A stretch of 64,000 nt of DNA, taken from contig NZ_PUIA01000094.1 in assembly GCF_002967715.1 (NCBI RefSeq), positions 62,001-126,000 of the forward strand. The letters run 5' to 3'. This DNA is from Blastopirellula marina. Lineage in GTDB: Bacteria > Planctomycetota > Planctomycetia > Pirellulales > Pirellulaceae. This document shows, piece after piece, positions 19,945 to 29,136 of this stretch. The notes under the pieces were generated by a model. The model was not told where the DNA came from. It made no database searches and worked only from the letters and a program-made list of their open reading frames with translations. Positions within the stretch are counted from its first letter, which is position 1, and the number at the start of each line of letters is the position of its first letter. Position numbers and translations under genes: made by a program.

Positions 19945-20107
19945 AAGGATTCAGGGGTTCGTGTTGGGGGGTCGTAATTTTGGGAAACCAGCAGTCTACC
20001 AGGGTAATCGTCTTGGCAACATGCAATTCTCGCGAAATCCTGGCACAGATTTTATCTACGAGGTCGCTATTGCGCGAACGTTCCGGAGAACCAATGGGGT
20101 CCTTGAA

Positions 20108-20136
20108 TTGTCAGTTTTCGTGTGGACCATTAGAAT
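20108..20136 (+). promoter_or_regulatory. Probable sigma-70-type promoter of leuS
   Basis: TTGTCA (20108-20113) and TAGAAT (20131-20136) each match 5 of 6 consensus positions and are 17 bases apart. A start point near 20143 would leave a leader of about 120 bases before the ATG at 20266, and it makes the in-frame start at 20155 implausible. Apart from this promoter I see no further gene or RNA structure in the 320 bases between map and leuS. Confidence 0.6.
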
Positions 20137-20265
20137 CGTTACCTTCGCGAGACTGTGGGAAAGCCCTATGTAACAACATTTTGCGGCGATCCCACCCCAA
20201 TCGACCCAAATTTCGAGCAGACCAAGCTGCGGGATCACCGCAAATTAGACAACTGGATATCACCC

Positions 20266-23100
20266 ATGCCTCGCTACAATCCGGCCCAGATCGAACCCAA
20301 ATGGCAAAAGTACTGGGACGAGAATCAAACTTTCCGCACGCCTGATCTCCCCAGCGGCGAGAAGCTTTACGTCTTGGATATGTTTCCCTATCCAAGTGGT
20401 GCCGGCCTCCATGTAGGGCATCCCGAAGGTTACACGGCAACCGATATCGTCTGCCGCTTTGCTCGCATGAACGGAAAAAGCGTCTTGCACCCGATGGGCT
20501 TCGACTCGTTCGGGCTTCCGGCGGAAGAATACGCGATCAAGCATAACGTCCATCCTCGCGAAACGACCGAAAAGAATATCGGCGAATTCATCCGCCAGTT
20601 GAAGATGCTTGGCTTCAGCTATGACTGGCAGCGTCAGATCGCCACGACCGACGTCGACTATTTCCTTTGGACGCAGTGGATTTTCCTCGTTCTCTTCGAC
20701 ACGTGGTACGACCACGACGCCGGCAAAGGCCGCCCAATTGCCGAGCTTCCGATCCCCGACGACGTGAAAGCCGAAGGGGACGAAGCCGTCCGCGATTACC
20801 AGGACGAACATCGTCTGGCTTACGTTAGCGAGGCCCCAGTCAACTGGTGCCCCGAGCTTGGCACCGTGCTTGCCAACGAAGAAGTGATCGACGGCAAGAG
20901 CGAACGCGGCGGCCATCCCGTGCAGCGGCTGCCCCTCCGCCAGTGGATGCTTCGCATTACGGCCTACGCTCAGCGATTGGAAAGCGATCTCGAATCACTC
21001 GACTGGTCAGAAAGCATCAAGCAGCTTCAGCGAAATTGGATTGGCCGTAGCGCTGGTGCGGAAGTCGACTTCTTCCTCGGCACTGCCCAGCAGTACACTC
21101 CGTGGGAGATCGAGCGTAAGAAGCTCGGCTACCCTCGCAAACCAGGCACCGACGTGCTTCGCGTTTACACGACGCGTCCCGATACGCTTTTCGGGGCCAC
21201 CTACATGGTCATCGCCCCGGAACATCCGCTTGTCGATCAACTGACCACCGCTGAGCAGTCCGACGCCGTGAAGAAGTACTGCCAGGCAGCCGCGTTCAAG
21301 TCCGACTTGGAACGCACCGAGCTTGCCAAAGACAAGACCGGCGTCTTCTCTGGATCGTATGCCATCAATCCGGTTACCGGTCAGCCCGTGCCGATCTGGA
21401 TCGCCGACTACGTCCTAGCCAGCTACGGCACCGGGGCCATCATGGCCGTGCCGGCGCATGATGATCGCGACTTCGAGTTCGCTCAGAAGTTCAACATCCC
21501 GGTGATTGCCGTTGTCGACCCAGGCGACAAGTCCGACATCGACCGCGACGCGGTCCTTGCCGGCAAGGCCTGTGCGACCTTCGATGGTGTAGCGATCAAT
21601 TCCGGCAAATACAACGGCATGAAGACCGCCGAGGTGAAGGCGCAGATCGCTCTCGACCTCGAACAGAACGGCCTCGGCCGCGAAGCGACCAACTTCAAGC
21701 TTCGCGACTGGCTCTTCAGTCGCCAGCGTTTCTGGGGCGAGCCTTTCCCGATCCTCAAAGAGCTGGATGCCAACGGCGAACCTACCGGCAAGATCCGCGC
21801 CGTACCGGTCGATCAGCTTCCGGTCGACTTGCCGCAGATCGAAGATTACAAGCCAATCGGGCGTCCGGAACCGCCGCTTGAAAAAGCGGACGAGTCGTGG
21901 CTTTACCCGGTCATCGACGGCGTGAAGTACAAGCGTGAAACGAACACCATGCCGCAGTGGGCTGGCTCGTGCTGGTACTACCTTCGCTTCATCGATCCGA
22001 AGAACGACCAGGTCTTCGTCGATCCAGAGAAAGAAAAGGCCTGGATGCCGATCGATTTGTACATCGGTGGTGCCGAACACGCCGTGCTTCACCTTTTGTA
22101 TTCTCGCTTCTGGCACAAGGTGCTTTACGACCGCGGTTACGTTTCGACACCGGAACCCTTCCAGAAACTCGTCAACCAAGGGATGATCTTGGGCGAGATC
22201 GAATACATGGGCTTCCAAACGGAGGATGGTTCGTGGATCGCTAGTAACCTCGTGAAGAAGCAGGAAGACGGTTCGCTCGTCGATGACAAGGGGAACGCGG
22301 TCAAGTCGGTTGCACTTGCCGAGGGGGATGTCTTTAAGAAGGGGGACGGCTTTGTCCTAGCCGCTAACAACGACATCCGTATCGACTCGCGTGCCCACAA
22401 AATGTCGAAGAGCCGCGGCAATGTCGTGAACCCGGATGACGTCGTGCGTGATTTTGGTGCCGATAGTCTTCGCCTTTACGAAATGTTCATGGGCCCGCTT
22501 GAAGCGACCAAGCCATGGGCAATGGATGGTGTGAAGGGGGTTCGTGGGTTCCTCGATCGAGCGTGGCGTATGCTCATCGATCACAACGCCGAAGAGGTGG
22601 TCCTCAACGCGGCCATTCAAGACGTCGAGCCGACCGAAGAGCAGAACAAGATACTCCATCGTACGCTCAAAAGCGTCACGCATGACCTCAACAACATCAG
22701 CTTCAACACGGCCATTGCCCGCTTGATGGAGTTCACCAACTTCTTCACCAAGGAGTCGACGCGGCCCAAGAAAGCGATGGAGTGGTTCGCCCTCATGCTT
22801 TCGCCGTTGGCACCTCACTTAGCAGAAGAATTCTGGCAATTACTTGGCCACGGTAACACATTGGCTTATGAGCCATGGCCACAGTTCGTCGAGTCGTATA
22901 CCAAGGACAACGAGGTCGAAGTCCCCGTACAGATTATGGGTAAAGTTCGCGGCCGTATCACGGTTCCAGCCGACATTAAGAAGGATGATCTTGAAGCTCT
23001 TGCAAAGGCCGACGCTCGCGTTCTGGAACTTCTCGAGGGAAAACAAATCGTGAAAACGATCGTCGTTCCGGGTCGTCTTGTAAATTTCGTCGTGAAATGA
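20266..23100 (+). CDS. leuS: Leucyl-tRNA synthetase
   Basis: The start is placed at the ATG of [17 protein letters not shown], giving 945 residues; the frame is open upstream, but that part precedes or abuts the promoter. Class I motifs are clear: the HIGH-equivalent [16 protein letters not shown], the CP1 editing domain ([40 protein letters not shown]) and [10 protein letters not shown] leucine-specific-type insertion ([16 protein letters not shown] to about NNDIRIDS) precedes KMSKS. The C-terminal tRNA-binding domain has [11 protein letters not shown]. The enzyme charges tRNA-Leu in the cytoplasm. Confidence 0.97.
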   Translation: MPRYNPAQIEPKWQKYWDENQTFRTPDLPSGEKLYVLDMFPYPSGAGLHVGHPEGYTATDIVCRFARMNGKSVLHPMGFDSFGLPAEEYAIKHNVHPRETTEKNIGEFIRQLKMLGFSYDWQRQIATTDVDYFLWTQWIFLVLFDTWYDHDAGKGRPIAELPIPDDVKAEGDEAVRDYQDEHRLAYVSEAPVNWCPELGTVLANEEVIDGKSERGGHPVQRLPLRQWMLRITAYAQRLESDLESLDWSESIKQLQRNWIGRSAGAEVDFFLGTAQQYTPWEIERKKLGYPRKPGTDVLRVYTTRPDTLFGATYMVIAPEHPLVDQLTTAEQSDAVKKYCQAAAFKSDLERTELAKDKTGVFSGSYAINPVTGQPVPIWIADYVLASYGTGAIMAVPAHDDRDFEFAQKFNIPVIAVVDPGDKSDIDRDAVLAGKACATFDGVAINSGKYNGMKTAEVKAQIALDLEQNGLGREATNFKLRDWLFSRQRFWGEPFPILKELDANGEPTGKIRAVPVDQLPVDLPQIEDYKPIGRPEPPLEKADESWLYPVIDGVKYKRETNTMPQWAGSCWYYLRFIDPKNDQVFVDPEKEKAWMPIDLYIGGAEHAVLHLLYSRFWHKVLYDRGYVSTPEPFQKLVNQGMILGEIEYMGFQTEDGSWIASNLVKKQEDGSLVDDKGNAVKSVALAEGDVFKKGDGFVLAANNDIRIDSRAHKMSKSRGNVVNPDDVVRDFGADSLRLYEMFMGPLEATKPWAMDGVKGVRGFLDRAWRMLIDHNAEEVVLNAAIQDVEPTEEQNKILHRTLKSVTHDLNNISFNTAIARLMEFTNFFTKESTRPKKAMEWFALMLSPLAPHLAEEFWQLLGHGNTLAYEPWPQFVESYTKDNEVEVPVQIMGKVRGRITVPADIKKDDLEALAKADARVLELLEGKQIVKTIVVPGRLVNFVVK

Positions 23101-23229
23101 ACTTAGCATCGTTCACTGCGGTTGACGCGAAGCAACTTACGACGGATGCTTACAAGCAATGATTTGCTTCCGTTAGACTATGCCTAACAGAGAAGCCGGA
23201 CCGAATATGGCAATTTGGTAAACCTATTG

Positions 23230-23250
23230 GAATCAGAAAAATTCTGATTC
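23230..23250 (+). promoter_or_regulatory. Short perfect hairpin in the ppa leader
   Basis: A 9-bp perfect stem (GAATCAGAA, loop AAA, TTCTGATTC) lies about 20 bases before the ppa start and is not followed by a T run. It could be an operator palindrome or an mRNA 5' hairpin. Nothing in the sequence decides between these. Confidence 0.4.
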
Positions 23251-23269
23251 TTGAGGAAGATTCGCATCT

Positions 23270-23818
23270 ATGACGCACGCTTGGCACGACGTGACCCCCG
23301 GTGAAGACATCCCAAGGGAATTCTGTGCGGTCATTGAGATCCCGACAGGGTCCAGCATCAAGTACGAGTTGGACAAAGACACGGGCCTTTTGCGAATGGA
23401 CCGTATGCTGTATTCGGCCGTTCACTATCCGGCCAACTACGGATTTGTGCCGCAAACACTGGCCGAAGACGACGACCCGCTCGATGTGCTGGTTTTGTGC
23501 CAGGAACCGGTTGCCCCTTTGACGCTGATCACCGCCCGGGCTGTGGGCCTGATGACGATGGTCGATAGCGGCAAACTCGATCATAAGATTATCGCCGTCG
23601 CTGTGACCGATCCGGAATATTCTTCCTACAATGAAGCGATTGATCTGCCTATTCATCGCCGAAACATGTTGCGGCGCTTCTTCCAAGACTACAAGATGTT
23701 GGAAGGGAAATCGGTTGAGGTCGACGAGATCCTGCCATCGGAATTGGCTCTGCCGATCATCAACGAAGCCCTGGAACGCTATAGCGAACAGCGTCGCCGC
23801 GGATTTTATCGAAAGTAA
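23270..23818 (+). CDS. ppa: Inorganic pyrophosphatase
   Basis: The 182-residue protein is a family I soluble pyrophosphatase hydrolysing PPi to phosphate. The catalytic region is intact: KYELDKDTGLLRMDR, YPANYGFVPQTLAEDDDPLDVLVL with the clustered Asp residues that bind metal, and HKIIAVAVTDP. It begins about 170 bases after leuS on the same strand. PPi removal supports the aminoacylation, GlgC and sulfurylase reactions encoded nearby; that link is only functional inference. Confidence 0.95.
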   Translation: MTHAWHDVTPGEDIPREFCAVIEIPTGSSIKYELDKDTGLLRMDRMLYSAVHYPANYGFVPQTLAEDDDPLDVLVLCQEPVAPLTLITARAVGLMTMVDSGKLDHKIIAVAVTDPEYSSYNEAIDLPIHRRNMLRRFFQDYKMLEGKSVEVDEILPSELALPIINEALERYSEQRRRGFYRK

Positions 23819-23979
23819 GCGTCGTATCCTTTGCGGCGCAATAATTGCATAAAGTTGCGCGAATATTGGGTGGGGCGGATACGCATTGGCTTGCGTACTC
23901 GCGACGTAAACCGTTATCGTTCGAACGCCACCGACTAAAACATCCCCAATGCTTTTCTTCCATGGAGAGAAGGTGACCT

Positions 23980-25272
23980 ATGCGTAATGTCATCTGCCTG
24001 GTGCTGGGCGGAGGCCGTGGAACGCGGCTGTACCCGTTGACCAAATACCGCTCGAAACCAGCCGTGCCGCTGGCGGGCAAGTACCGCTTGATCGATATCC
24101 CCCTCTCCAACTGCTTGAACAGCCAGATGAACCGCATCTATGTGCTGACGCAGTTCATGTCGGTCAGTTTGCACCGCCACATCCGCCAAACCTACCGCTT
24201 CGACCACTTCAATGGTGGTTTTGTCGAACTGTTGGCCGCTCAGCAGACTGCCAGCGAAGGTTCAGACTGGTACCAAGGCACCGCCGACGCGGTTCGCAAG
24301 AATCTGCGATACATCCAGCAGCACGGCATCGATTATGTCCTGATTCTCTCAGGCGATCAGTTGTACCGCATGGACTATCGCGAGATGCTCGACTCGCACA
24401 TCGAATCAGGTGCCGACGTCTCGATCGCCGGTTTGCCGGTTCACTCGAAGGACGCCAGCGGTTTGGGCATCATGAAGATCGACGAGACCGGTCGTGTGAA
24501 CGGCTTCGTCGAAAAGCCCAAGACCCCCGAAGAACTGGCCCACGTGCGAACCGATCCAGCCTGGATCGATGCCCGTGGCATTCAGTCCAACGGTCGTGAC
24601 TGCCTGGCGAGCATGGGTAACTACCTGTTCAACCGCGACACACTGGTTGAACTGTTGGAAAAGACCGACTACCAGGACTTCGGTAAAGAGATCTTCCCGG
24701 CAGCGATTCGTGCGAAAAAAGTGCAGATGCACATGTTCGACAGCTACTGGGAAGACATCGGTACGATCAAAGCGTTCTACGAATCGAACCTCGCCACGCT
24801 GGCCCCGACGCCTCCGTTCGAGTTTGTCGAAGAAGACGCGCCGATCTTCACCCGTGCTCGCTTCCTGCCACCAACGATGGTCATGGAAAGCATGATCACC
24901 AATAGCATGATCGCTGACGGCTGCCAGATCGGCAAAGGCTGCACGATCAAGAACAGCGTGATTGGCCTGCGTAGCGTGATCGAAGAAAACGTCACCATCG
25001 AAGACTCGGTGCTGATGGGCTGCGACTACTACGCGACTCGCATGGAAACCGAAGCCGATGAATCGTGCGGCCGACCTCGCATGAAGATCGGTTCCGGCAG
25101 TGTCATCAAGGGAGCCATCGTCGACAAGAATTGCCACATCGGCAATAACGTCCGCGTGGTGAAAACCGACAACCTGGAAGACAAGGAATACCCGGAAGGG
25201 GTCACCATCGTCGACGGCATTCCTTGCATCGAAAAAGGTGCCTGCCTACCCGATGGCTGGACGCTGACCTAG
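23980..25272 (+). CDS. glgC: Glucose-1-phosphate adenylyltransferase
   Basis: The 430-residue enzyme makes ADP-glucose for glycogen synthesis. The nucleotidyltransferase domain has LGGGRGTRLYPLTKYRSKPAVP, ILSGDQLYRMDY, GLGIMKID, VEKPKTPEE and DSYWEDIGTIKAFYESNL. A C-terminal left-handed beta-helix built from hexapeptides begins near residue 300 (GKGCTIKNSVIGLRSVIEENV). The overall sequence looks like the cyanobacterial/plant type. The start follows a GGAGAGAAGG purine stretch. No other glycogen gene is adjacent. Confidence 0.95.
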   Translation: MRNVICLVLGGGRGTRLYPLTKYRSKPAVPLAGKYRLIDIPLSNCLNSQMNRIYVLTQFMSVSLHRHIRQTYRFDHFNGGFVELLAAQQTASEGSDWYQGTADAVRKNLRYIQQHGIDYVLILSGDQLYRMDYREMLDSHIESGADVSIAGLPVHSKDASGLGIMKIDETGRVNGFVEKPKTPEELAHVRTDPAWIDARGIQSNGRDCLASMGNYLFNRDTLVELLEKTDYQDFGKEIFPAAIRAKKVQMHMFDSYWEDIGTIKAFYESNLATLAPTPPFEFVEEDAPIFTRARFLPPTMVMESMITNSMIADGCQIGKGCTIKNSVIGLRSVIEENVTIEDSVLMGCDYYATRMETEADESCGRPRMKIGSGSVIKGAIVDKNCHIGNNVRVVKTDNLEDKEYPEGVTIVDGIPCIEKGACLPDGWTLT

Positions 25273-25302
25273 ACGAAGCGTCCTCTGACAAGATCTCTAA
25301 TC

Positions 25303-25325
25303 CCCTCTCCCACGCAGGGAGAGGG
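25303..25325. repeat. Palindrome between glgC and the convergent membrane protein gene
   Basis: CCCTCTCCC and GGGAGAGGG form a perfect 9-bp stem around a 5-base loop, directly against the 3' end of the minus-strand gene. It resembles the CCCTCTCCC-type element near 37813. It may end transcription from both sides or be a dispersed intergenic palindrome. Confidence 0.5.
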
Positions 25326-25769
25326 TTACCGTGAGAGATTCTCCGCGTCCCCACTCTCGTTCAGTAATGTTTCTACCTTGGTGCGATTAATCTGAATCGC
25401 GCCCAGCATGGCCAATGGCAACGCCACGAAGTTCGCTACTTCAAACCATATCGGATACGGCAGCATCCATTGGTTAAATCCTACTGCGATCAAAAGTAGC
25501 GATCCGACTAGTAGCGACGCCACCAGGCCGCCGATCTTTCGCGAGACCCATGTACTGCTAAATAAAATCAGCGCCCACATCGGCACAACCACAGCCAGTA
25601 CCCAGCCAGGGTACTTTTCGACGTGCGCGCAGATTTCCTCTTCCGTCCCCTCAAAACCTTCGGGAAACGGATGCACTACTGCGCTGAATAGCTCGACACC
25701 AATGACCAAGACAAACGCAAGTGCCAGGCCTGCGATAACACCAATCACCACGCGTAGAAACATTATCAT
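25326..25769 (-). CDS. Four-helix integral membrane protein, function unknown
   Basis: The 147-residue protein has four hydrophobic segments: about 3-28 (VVIGVIAGLALAFVLVIGV), 53-75 (WVLAVVVPMWALILF), 80-98 (GGLVASLLVGSLLLIAVGF) and 108-125 (FEVANFVALPLAMLG). A short loop between the first two has an acidic stretch (EGTEEEICAHVEKYP). The start has AGAGGG five bases upstream. I recognise no named family. Confidence 0.65.
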   Translation of the reverse strand: MIMFLRVVIGVIAGLALAFVLVIGVELFSAVVHPFPEGFEGTEEEICAHVEKYPGWVLAVVVPMWALILFSSTWVSRKIGGLVASLLVGSLLLIAVGFNQWMLPYPIWFEVANFVALPLAMLGAIQINRTKVETLLNESGDAENLSR

Positions 25770-25809
25770 CGAAGCCCTCTTTCCCTTCTAAATATCTAAC
25801 AGTCGGCCA

Positions 25810-25938
25810 CTACATTTCCACAACGCCGTCCGGCAACTGATCGCGAATCAGGTTTAACTTGACACCATACTTCTGCAAGGCTTTCACACCGGCGAGTACC
25901 ATGAAAATCCACCCATCGAGTCGATCGCTTCTCTTCAT
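25810..25938 (-). CDS. Possible 42-residue small protein
   Basis: A short frame starting at an ATG, with GGAG only two bases upstream, reads DRLDGWIFMVLAGVKALQKY and ends GVVEM. Spacing of the putative ribosome binding site is poor and nothing else supports expression. It could equally be the decayed tail of the gene that ends at 26001. Otherwise I see nothing in 25770-26000. Confidence 0.2.
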   Translation of the reverse strand: MKRSDRLDGWIFMVLAGVKALQKYGVKLNLIRDQLPDGVVEM

Positions 25939-26000
25939 ATCTCCACTGCATGCGGATGTGGCGGTTCTCTTCCTGTTGCGACCAGGCCTTACTATCAACG

Positions 26001-26429
26001 CTATGCTGGCGGGGCGTCGCCCGGGAAGGAATGAGATTTCGCCCAAGCCTCCAGCGAGCGCATGTACTTTCGCCTCGGCCAAAATACTTCCGTCCGTAGT
26101 AGCGAAAGAACGACAATCGCCAAGTCCGTGTGTGCCTGCTGCTGGAAGTGATACGCGTCAATCAACTGAGCCAGGATGTGTAGGCCAAGTTTTTGGCAAC
26201 GTTCACGCTCATCCTTCAAGAGTTGCAGCAACTGCTCGTCGGTCGGACGGCAAGCAGCGATGAGGCAGGCCGCGTCCTGGGGCCACAACTGATAAGCGTG
26301 GAATGCCTGAACCAGATGCGACACCAACGCGGTCGCATCTTGAATCGCGAGCTTCTCAATCAGCAGGACTTGCTGACTGAGAAATTGCGGGGCTTCGATC
26401 ACACTCTGAACGAGCTGACTAGCATTCAT
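26001..26429 (-). CDS. Hypothetical helical protein
   Basis: The 142-residue frame has protein-like composition, with probable amphipathic helices (VQSVIEAPQFLSQQVLLIEKLAIQ, TDEQLLQLLKDERERCQKLGLHILAQLIDAYHF). I recognise no domain and find no catalytic motif or signal peptide. It lies 33 bases after the start of the zinc-ribbon gene's stop region and may be co-transcribed with that gene, which is upstream on the same strand. Confidence 0.5.
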   Translation of the reverse strand: MNASQLVQSVIEAPQFLSQQVLLIEKLAIQDATALVSHLVQAFHAYQLWPQDAACLIAACRPTDEQLLQLLKDERERCQKLGLHILAQLIDAYHFQQQAHTDLAIVVLSLLRTEVFWPRRKYMRSLEAWAKSHSFPGDAPPA

Positions 26430-26462
26430 AGGCTGGCCCTACCCGCTTTGCTATCGGAACCG

Positions 26463-27470
26463 TCAGGGAATCGTGATCGTCTTCATACGGATTCGCCGCT
26501 CACCTACGAGTACTTTGTCCACCTCGCCAAAGGTGATCTTCGAAGCCAGTTCGTTCAGATCGCCGTCGTATGGAAACAAGAAGACATAGCTATCAACATT
26601 GGGATCGAAGAAGCTGGAATAAGACATGTTGATCATAAGAGGGCCCAAAACTTTCCCAATCTCTTTGGTCTGATCGACACTGATCTTCTTGTGCTCTAAG
26701 CGTACGAGCTTATCCCCATAATCCTTCTCTAACTGCTTTCTAAAATCCTCACCGGATGGTCTACGACTGGGTCCCCAATTAGGCATCATGCCTGGTGGCG
26801 GTGGATTCGTCCGCCCCAAGGAGGGCTCATTGCGTTGATTCGGGGTCGATCCACCGAATGGCGGGCTTGGGTTCGGACCATCAGCCGGTGGCACATAAAT
26901 CCCTTCATCGTTCGCCCCGCCTTGACTACGCGGCGGCGCGAACGCCCCCTCGCTTCTTGCCCCGCCTTGGTTTTGCGGTGGCCCAAATCCTCGATCGTTC
27001 CAAGGTGCCCCTGGGCCACGCGGACCGCCCGCTACATTGTTGCCGGGGGACGACCCCTGGCCTGAGCCGGGCGAGGCAAAAACTGTCGAGAACGCAATGA
27101 TGACCACAACCGAAACGCCGACCACTCGCGCCGATCCAAGCAGAATAGGTATAAGGTCGAAGCCCCCAGGCGAGTTGCTCTTTTGCTTGGCAGGCAATGC
27201 TCCTAGCGAAGGCGCTGACGTGGCTGATTCCGAACTCGGAAAGTCGCCAAACAGATCACCCCCACCGAAAGAATCTCCTCCAAACGGATCATCTGCCGCG
27301 CTGCTGGGTATCAGAGACAGGTCATCCTCCGGAGGTGGAGTGGCCCCCTGAATCTCTGCAACGAACTTCTGCGAGCACTTCTTACACGTGACTCGCCGCC
27401 CGGCAAGTTTGTCGTCGGCAACGGGATACTTGGTACTGCAATTCGGACAGACAATATGAAGCTTGGCCAT
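26463..27470 (-). CDS. MJ0042-type zinc-ribbon membrane protein
   Basis: The ATG at 27470 begins MAKLHIVCPNCSTKYPV. An N-terminal zinc ribbon has CPNC and CKKC pairs (about residues 8-33), the MJ0042-family finger. A low-complexity Asp/Gly/Ser segment (DDPFGGDSFGGGDLFGDF) follows, then one hydrophobic helix (SARVVGVSVVVIIAFSTVF, about 110-130) and a long Pro/Gly/Asn-rich linker with repeated PPRSQGG/PPADGPNP-like units. The C-terminal ~100 residues are a folded, charged domain (KQLEKDYGDKLVRLEHKKI). The layout fits a single-pass protein with a cytoplasmic ribbon and an outer C-domain, common in planctomycetes. The function is unknown. Confidence 0.7.
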   Translation of the reverse strand: MAKLHIVCPNCSTKYPVADDKLAGRRVTCKKCSQKFVAEIQGATPPPEDDLSLIPSSAADDPFGGDSFGGGDLFGDFPSSESATSAPSLGALPAKQKSNSPGGFDLIPILLGSARVVGVSVVVIIAFSTVFASPGSGQGSSPGNNVAGGPRGPGAPWNDRGFGPPQNQGGARSEGAFAPPRSQGGANDEGIYVPPADGPNPSPPFGGSTPNQRNEPSLGRTNPPPPGMMPNWGPSRRPSGEDFRKQLEKDYGDKLVRLEHKKISVDQTKEIGKVLGPLMINMSYSSFFDPNVDSYVFLFPYDGDLNELASKITFGEVDKVLVGERRIRMKTITIP

Positions 27471-27593
27471 GATCACCCATTCGCAAGATCGAGATTCAAT
27501 CGACCTGGATTATAGCCACCAGAATTGGCCTGCTCCACTCCATCCTTTTGAGTGCCCCATAGAAGGTTACCCCAATTCCCAACGACGAAAAAG

Positions 27594-27631
27594 AAAGCCC
27601 CCTCGCAATCTGGTATCGCGAGGGGGCTTTT
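27594..27631 (-). terminator. Terminator of the pyruvate dehydrogenase genes
   Basis: A 13-bp stem (AAAGCCCCCTCGC at 27594-27606 and its complement at 27618-27630) reads on the minus strand into TTTCTTTTT. It follows the aceF stop by about 27 bases. Confidence 0.85.
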
Positions 27632-27657
27632 ATACATTTCGAGAGTGGCTCGGATGA

Positions 27658-29040
27658 CTAAGGAGCCATCAACAGCTTGCTGGGGTTCTCCAGCAGGCTC
27701 TTGACGTCGTTCAGGAATCGCTGGGCCGTGGCACCATCGACCAGGCGGTGATCGTACGACAGGCTCAGCGGCATCATCAGGCGAGCAACGATTTGGTCTT
27801 TCACAACGACCGGCATCTTTCGCGAGCGGCCAACCAACAGGATGGCAACTTCCGGGACATTGATGATTGGCGTGCTGTAAGTACCGCCGATAGCTCCCAG
27901 GTTGCTGATCGTGAAGGTCCCACCTTGGATGGCCGACATTTCAAACGTGTTGCCACGAATGTCGGAAGCCGTTTGCTGAAGGCTACGAGCGATGTCGGGA
28001 ATCGACATGCGATCGGTGTTCTTCATATTCGGCACGAGCAGACCACGATCGGAATCGACGGCAATACCGACGTTCACGTAATCTTTGTAGATGACCTGTT
28101 CCTGTTCCATGTCGATCGAGGCGTTCAGTTCCGGATGCTCACGCAAAGCAACGGCAACGGCCTTGATCAAAAACGGCATAGTGGTCAGCTTGACACCAGC
28201 CTCGGCGTAGTCGTCTTTGCTTTGCTGACGCAGTTCTTCGAGGGCCGTGATGTCGGCGTCGTCGAAGTTGGTAACCCGCGGAGCAGTCGTCCAGCTCTTG
28301 CTCATCTGAGCAGCGGTGACCTTGCGGATCTTCTTCATCTTCTCGATGCGAACCGGACCGTACTTGTCCTGGTTGGCTTCGCCGGTGAGCGATGGCAAAG
28401 CGCCCGTCGCAGGGGCCGCGGAAGCCGCACCCGACTTGGCGGCCGATCCTCCTTGGTTCAAATCTCGAACGGTACGCAGAACGTCATCACGTTCGATGCG
28501 ACCATTGGGACCCGAACCGGTAACGTTGCGCAGATCGACACCTACTTCGCGGGCAAAGCGACGCACGGCCGGCCCGGCTGGCACGCTGTCGTCGGCGCTA
28601 GGTGCTTCGGCAACTGGGGCTGGTGCCGGGGTAACTGGCTTGGGTGGTGCCACTGGCTTAGTAGGCTGAGGAGCCGCTTTAGGTTCTTCGCGAACCGGAG
28701 CTGGCTCGACGGCCTTAACCGGAGCCGGAGGGGCTTCTGGTTCAGGGGCCTTTTCTTCCTGAGGTGGTGCAGCGACAGGAGGTGCCGAAGAACCAGCGGA
28801 GCCGGCGGCTTCCAGGGTCACGATCGGCGCGTGAACAGCTACGGTATCGCCCGTCTTGACGTGGACCTTTGCAATCTTGCCCCCTTCGGTGCTGGGAACA
28901 TCGACCGTGGCCTTATCGGTTTCGATTTCGATCAGGGTTTGTCCCTTTTCGACCGTATCGCCCACCGAAACATGCACGGCCAGCACGTCTCCCGATTCAA
29001 TTCCATCGCCCAGATCAGGCAGTTGTACGTCTATTGCCAT
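27658..29040 (-). CDS. aceF: Pyruvate dehydrogenase E2, dihydrolipoamide acetyltransferase
   Basis: The ATG at 29040 (MAIDVQLPDLGDGIES) is chosen because the lipoyl domain starts there; the frame extends 11 codons further without coding character. The 460-residue product has a single lipoyl domain (about 2-78, with the lipoylated lysine in ETDKATVDVPS), a long Pro/Ala/Glu linker, a peripheral subunit-binding domain (AGPAVRRFAREVGVDLRNV, about 150-190) and the catalytic acyltransferase core ending with SYDHRLVDGATAQRFL. It transfers acetyl groups to CoA in the pyruvate dehydrogenase complex. It lies about 100 bases after aceE. Confidence 0.95.
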   Translation of the reverse strand: MAIDVQLPDLGDGIESGDVLAVHVSVGDTVEKGQTLIEIETDKATVDVPSTEGGKIAKVHVKTGDTVAVHAPIVTLEAAGSAGSSAPPVAAPPQEEKAPEPEAPPAPVKAVEPAPVREEPKAAPQPTKPVAPPKPVTPAPAPVAEAPSADDSVPAGPAVRRFAREVGVDLRNVTGSGPNGRIERDDVLRTVRDLNQGGSAAKSGAASAAPATGALPSLTGEANQDKYGPVRIEKMKKIRKVTAAQMSKSWTTAPRVTNFDDADITALEELRQQSKDDYAEAGVKLTTMPFLIKAVAVALREHPELNASIDMEQEQVIYKDYVNVGIAVDSDRGLLVPNMKNTDRMSIPDIARSLQQTASDIRGNTFEMSAIQGGTFTISNLGAIGGTYSTPIINVPEVAILLVGRSRKMPVVVKDQIVARLMMPLSLSYDHRLVDGATAQRFLNDVKSLLENPSKLLMAP

Positions 29041-29136
29041 GGTGAATAACCTTGCTTGGAATGCGTATTTCAAGTCGCATGGAAAAGCGGTCGTCGGCCA
29101 GGGGTCTGTCCGACCGACGATGCTGCCAATATGCCG

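Noticed and set aside
20168-20173. ATG directly followed by TAA in the leuS leader, as a possible start-stop regulatory element
   Set aside because: It has no good ribosome binding site and such hexamers are expected by chance in a 120-base leader. There is no Leu-rich leader peptide and no terminator between promoter and leuS.
20155-20265. Upstream extension of leuS to an earlier in-frame start
   Set aside because: The extension has no similarity to LeuRS, its start would lie about 12 bases after the predicted transcription start, and the family begins at [13 protein letters not shown].
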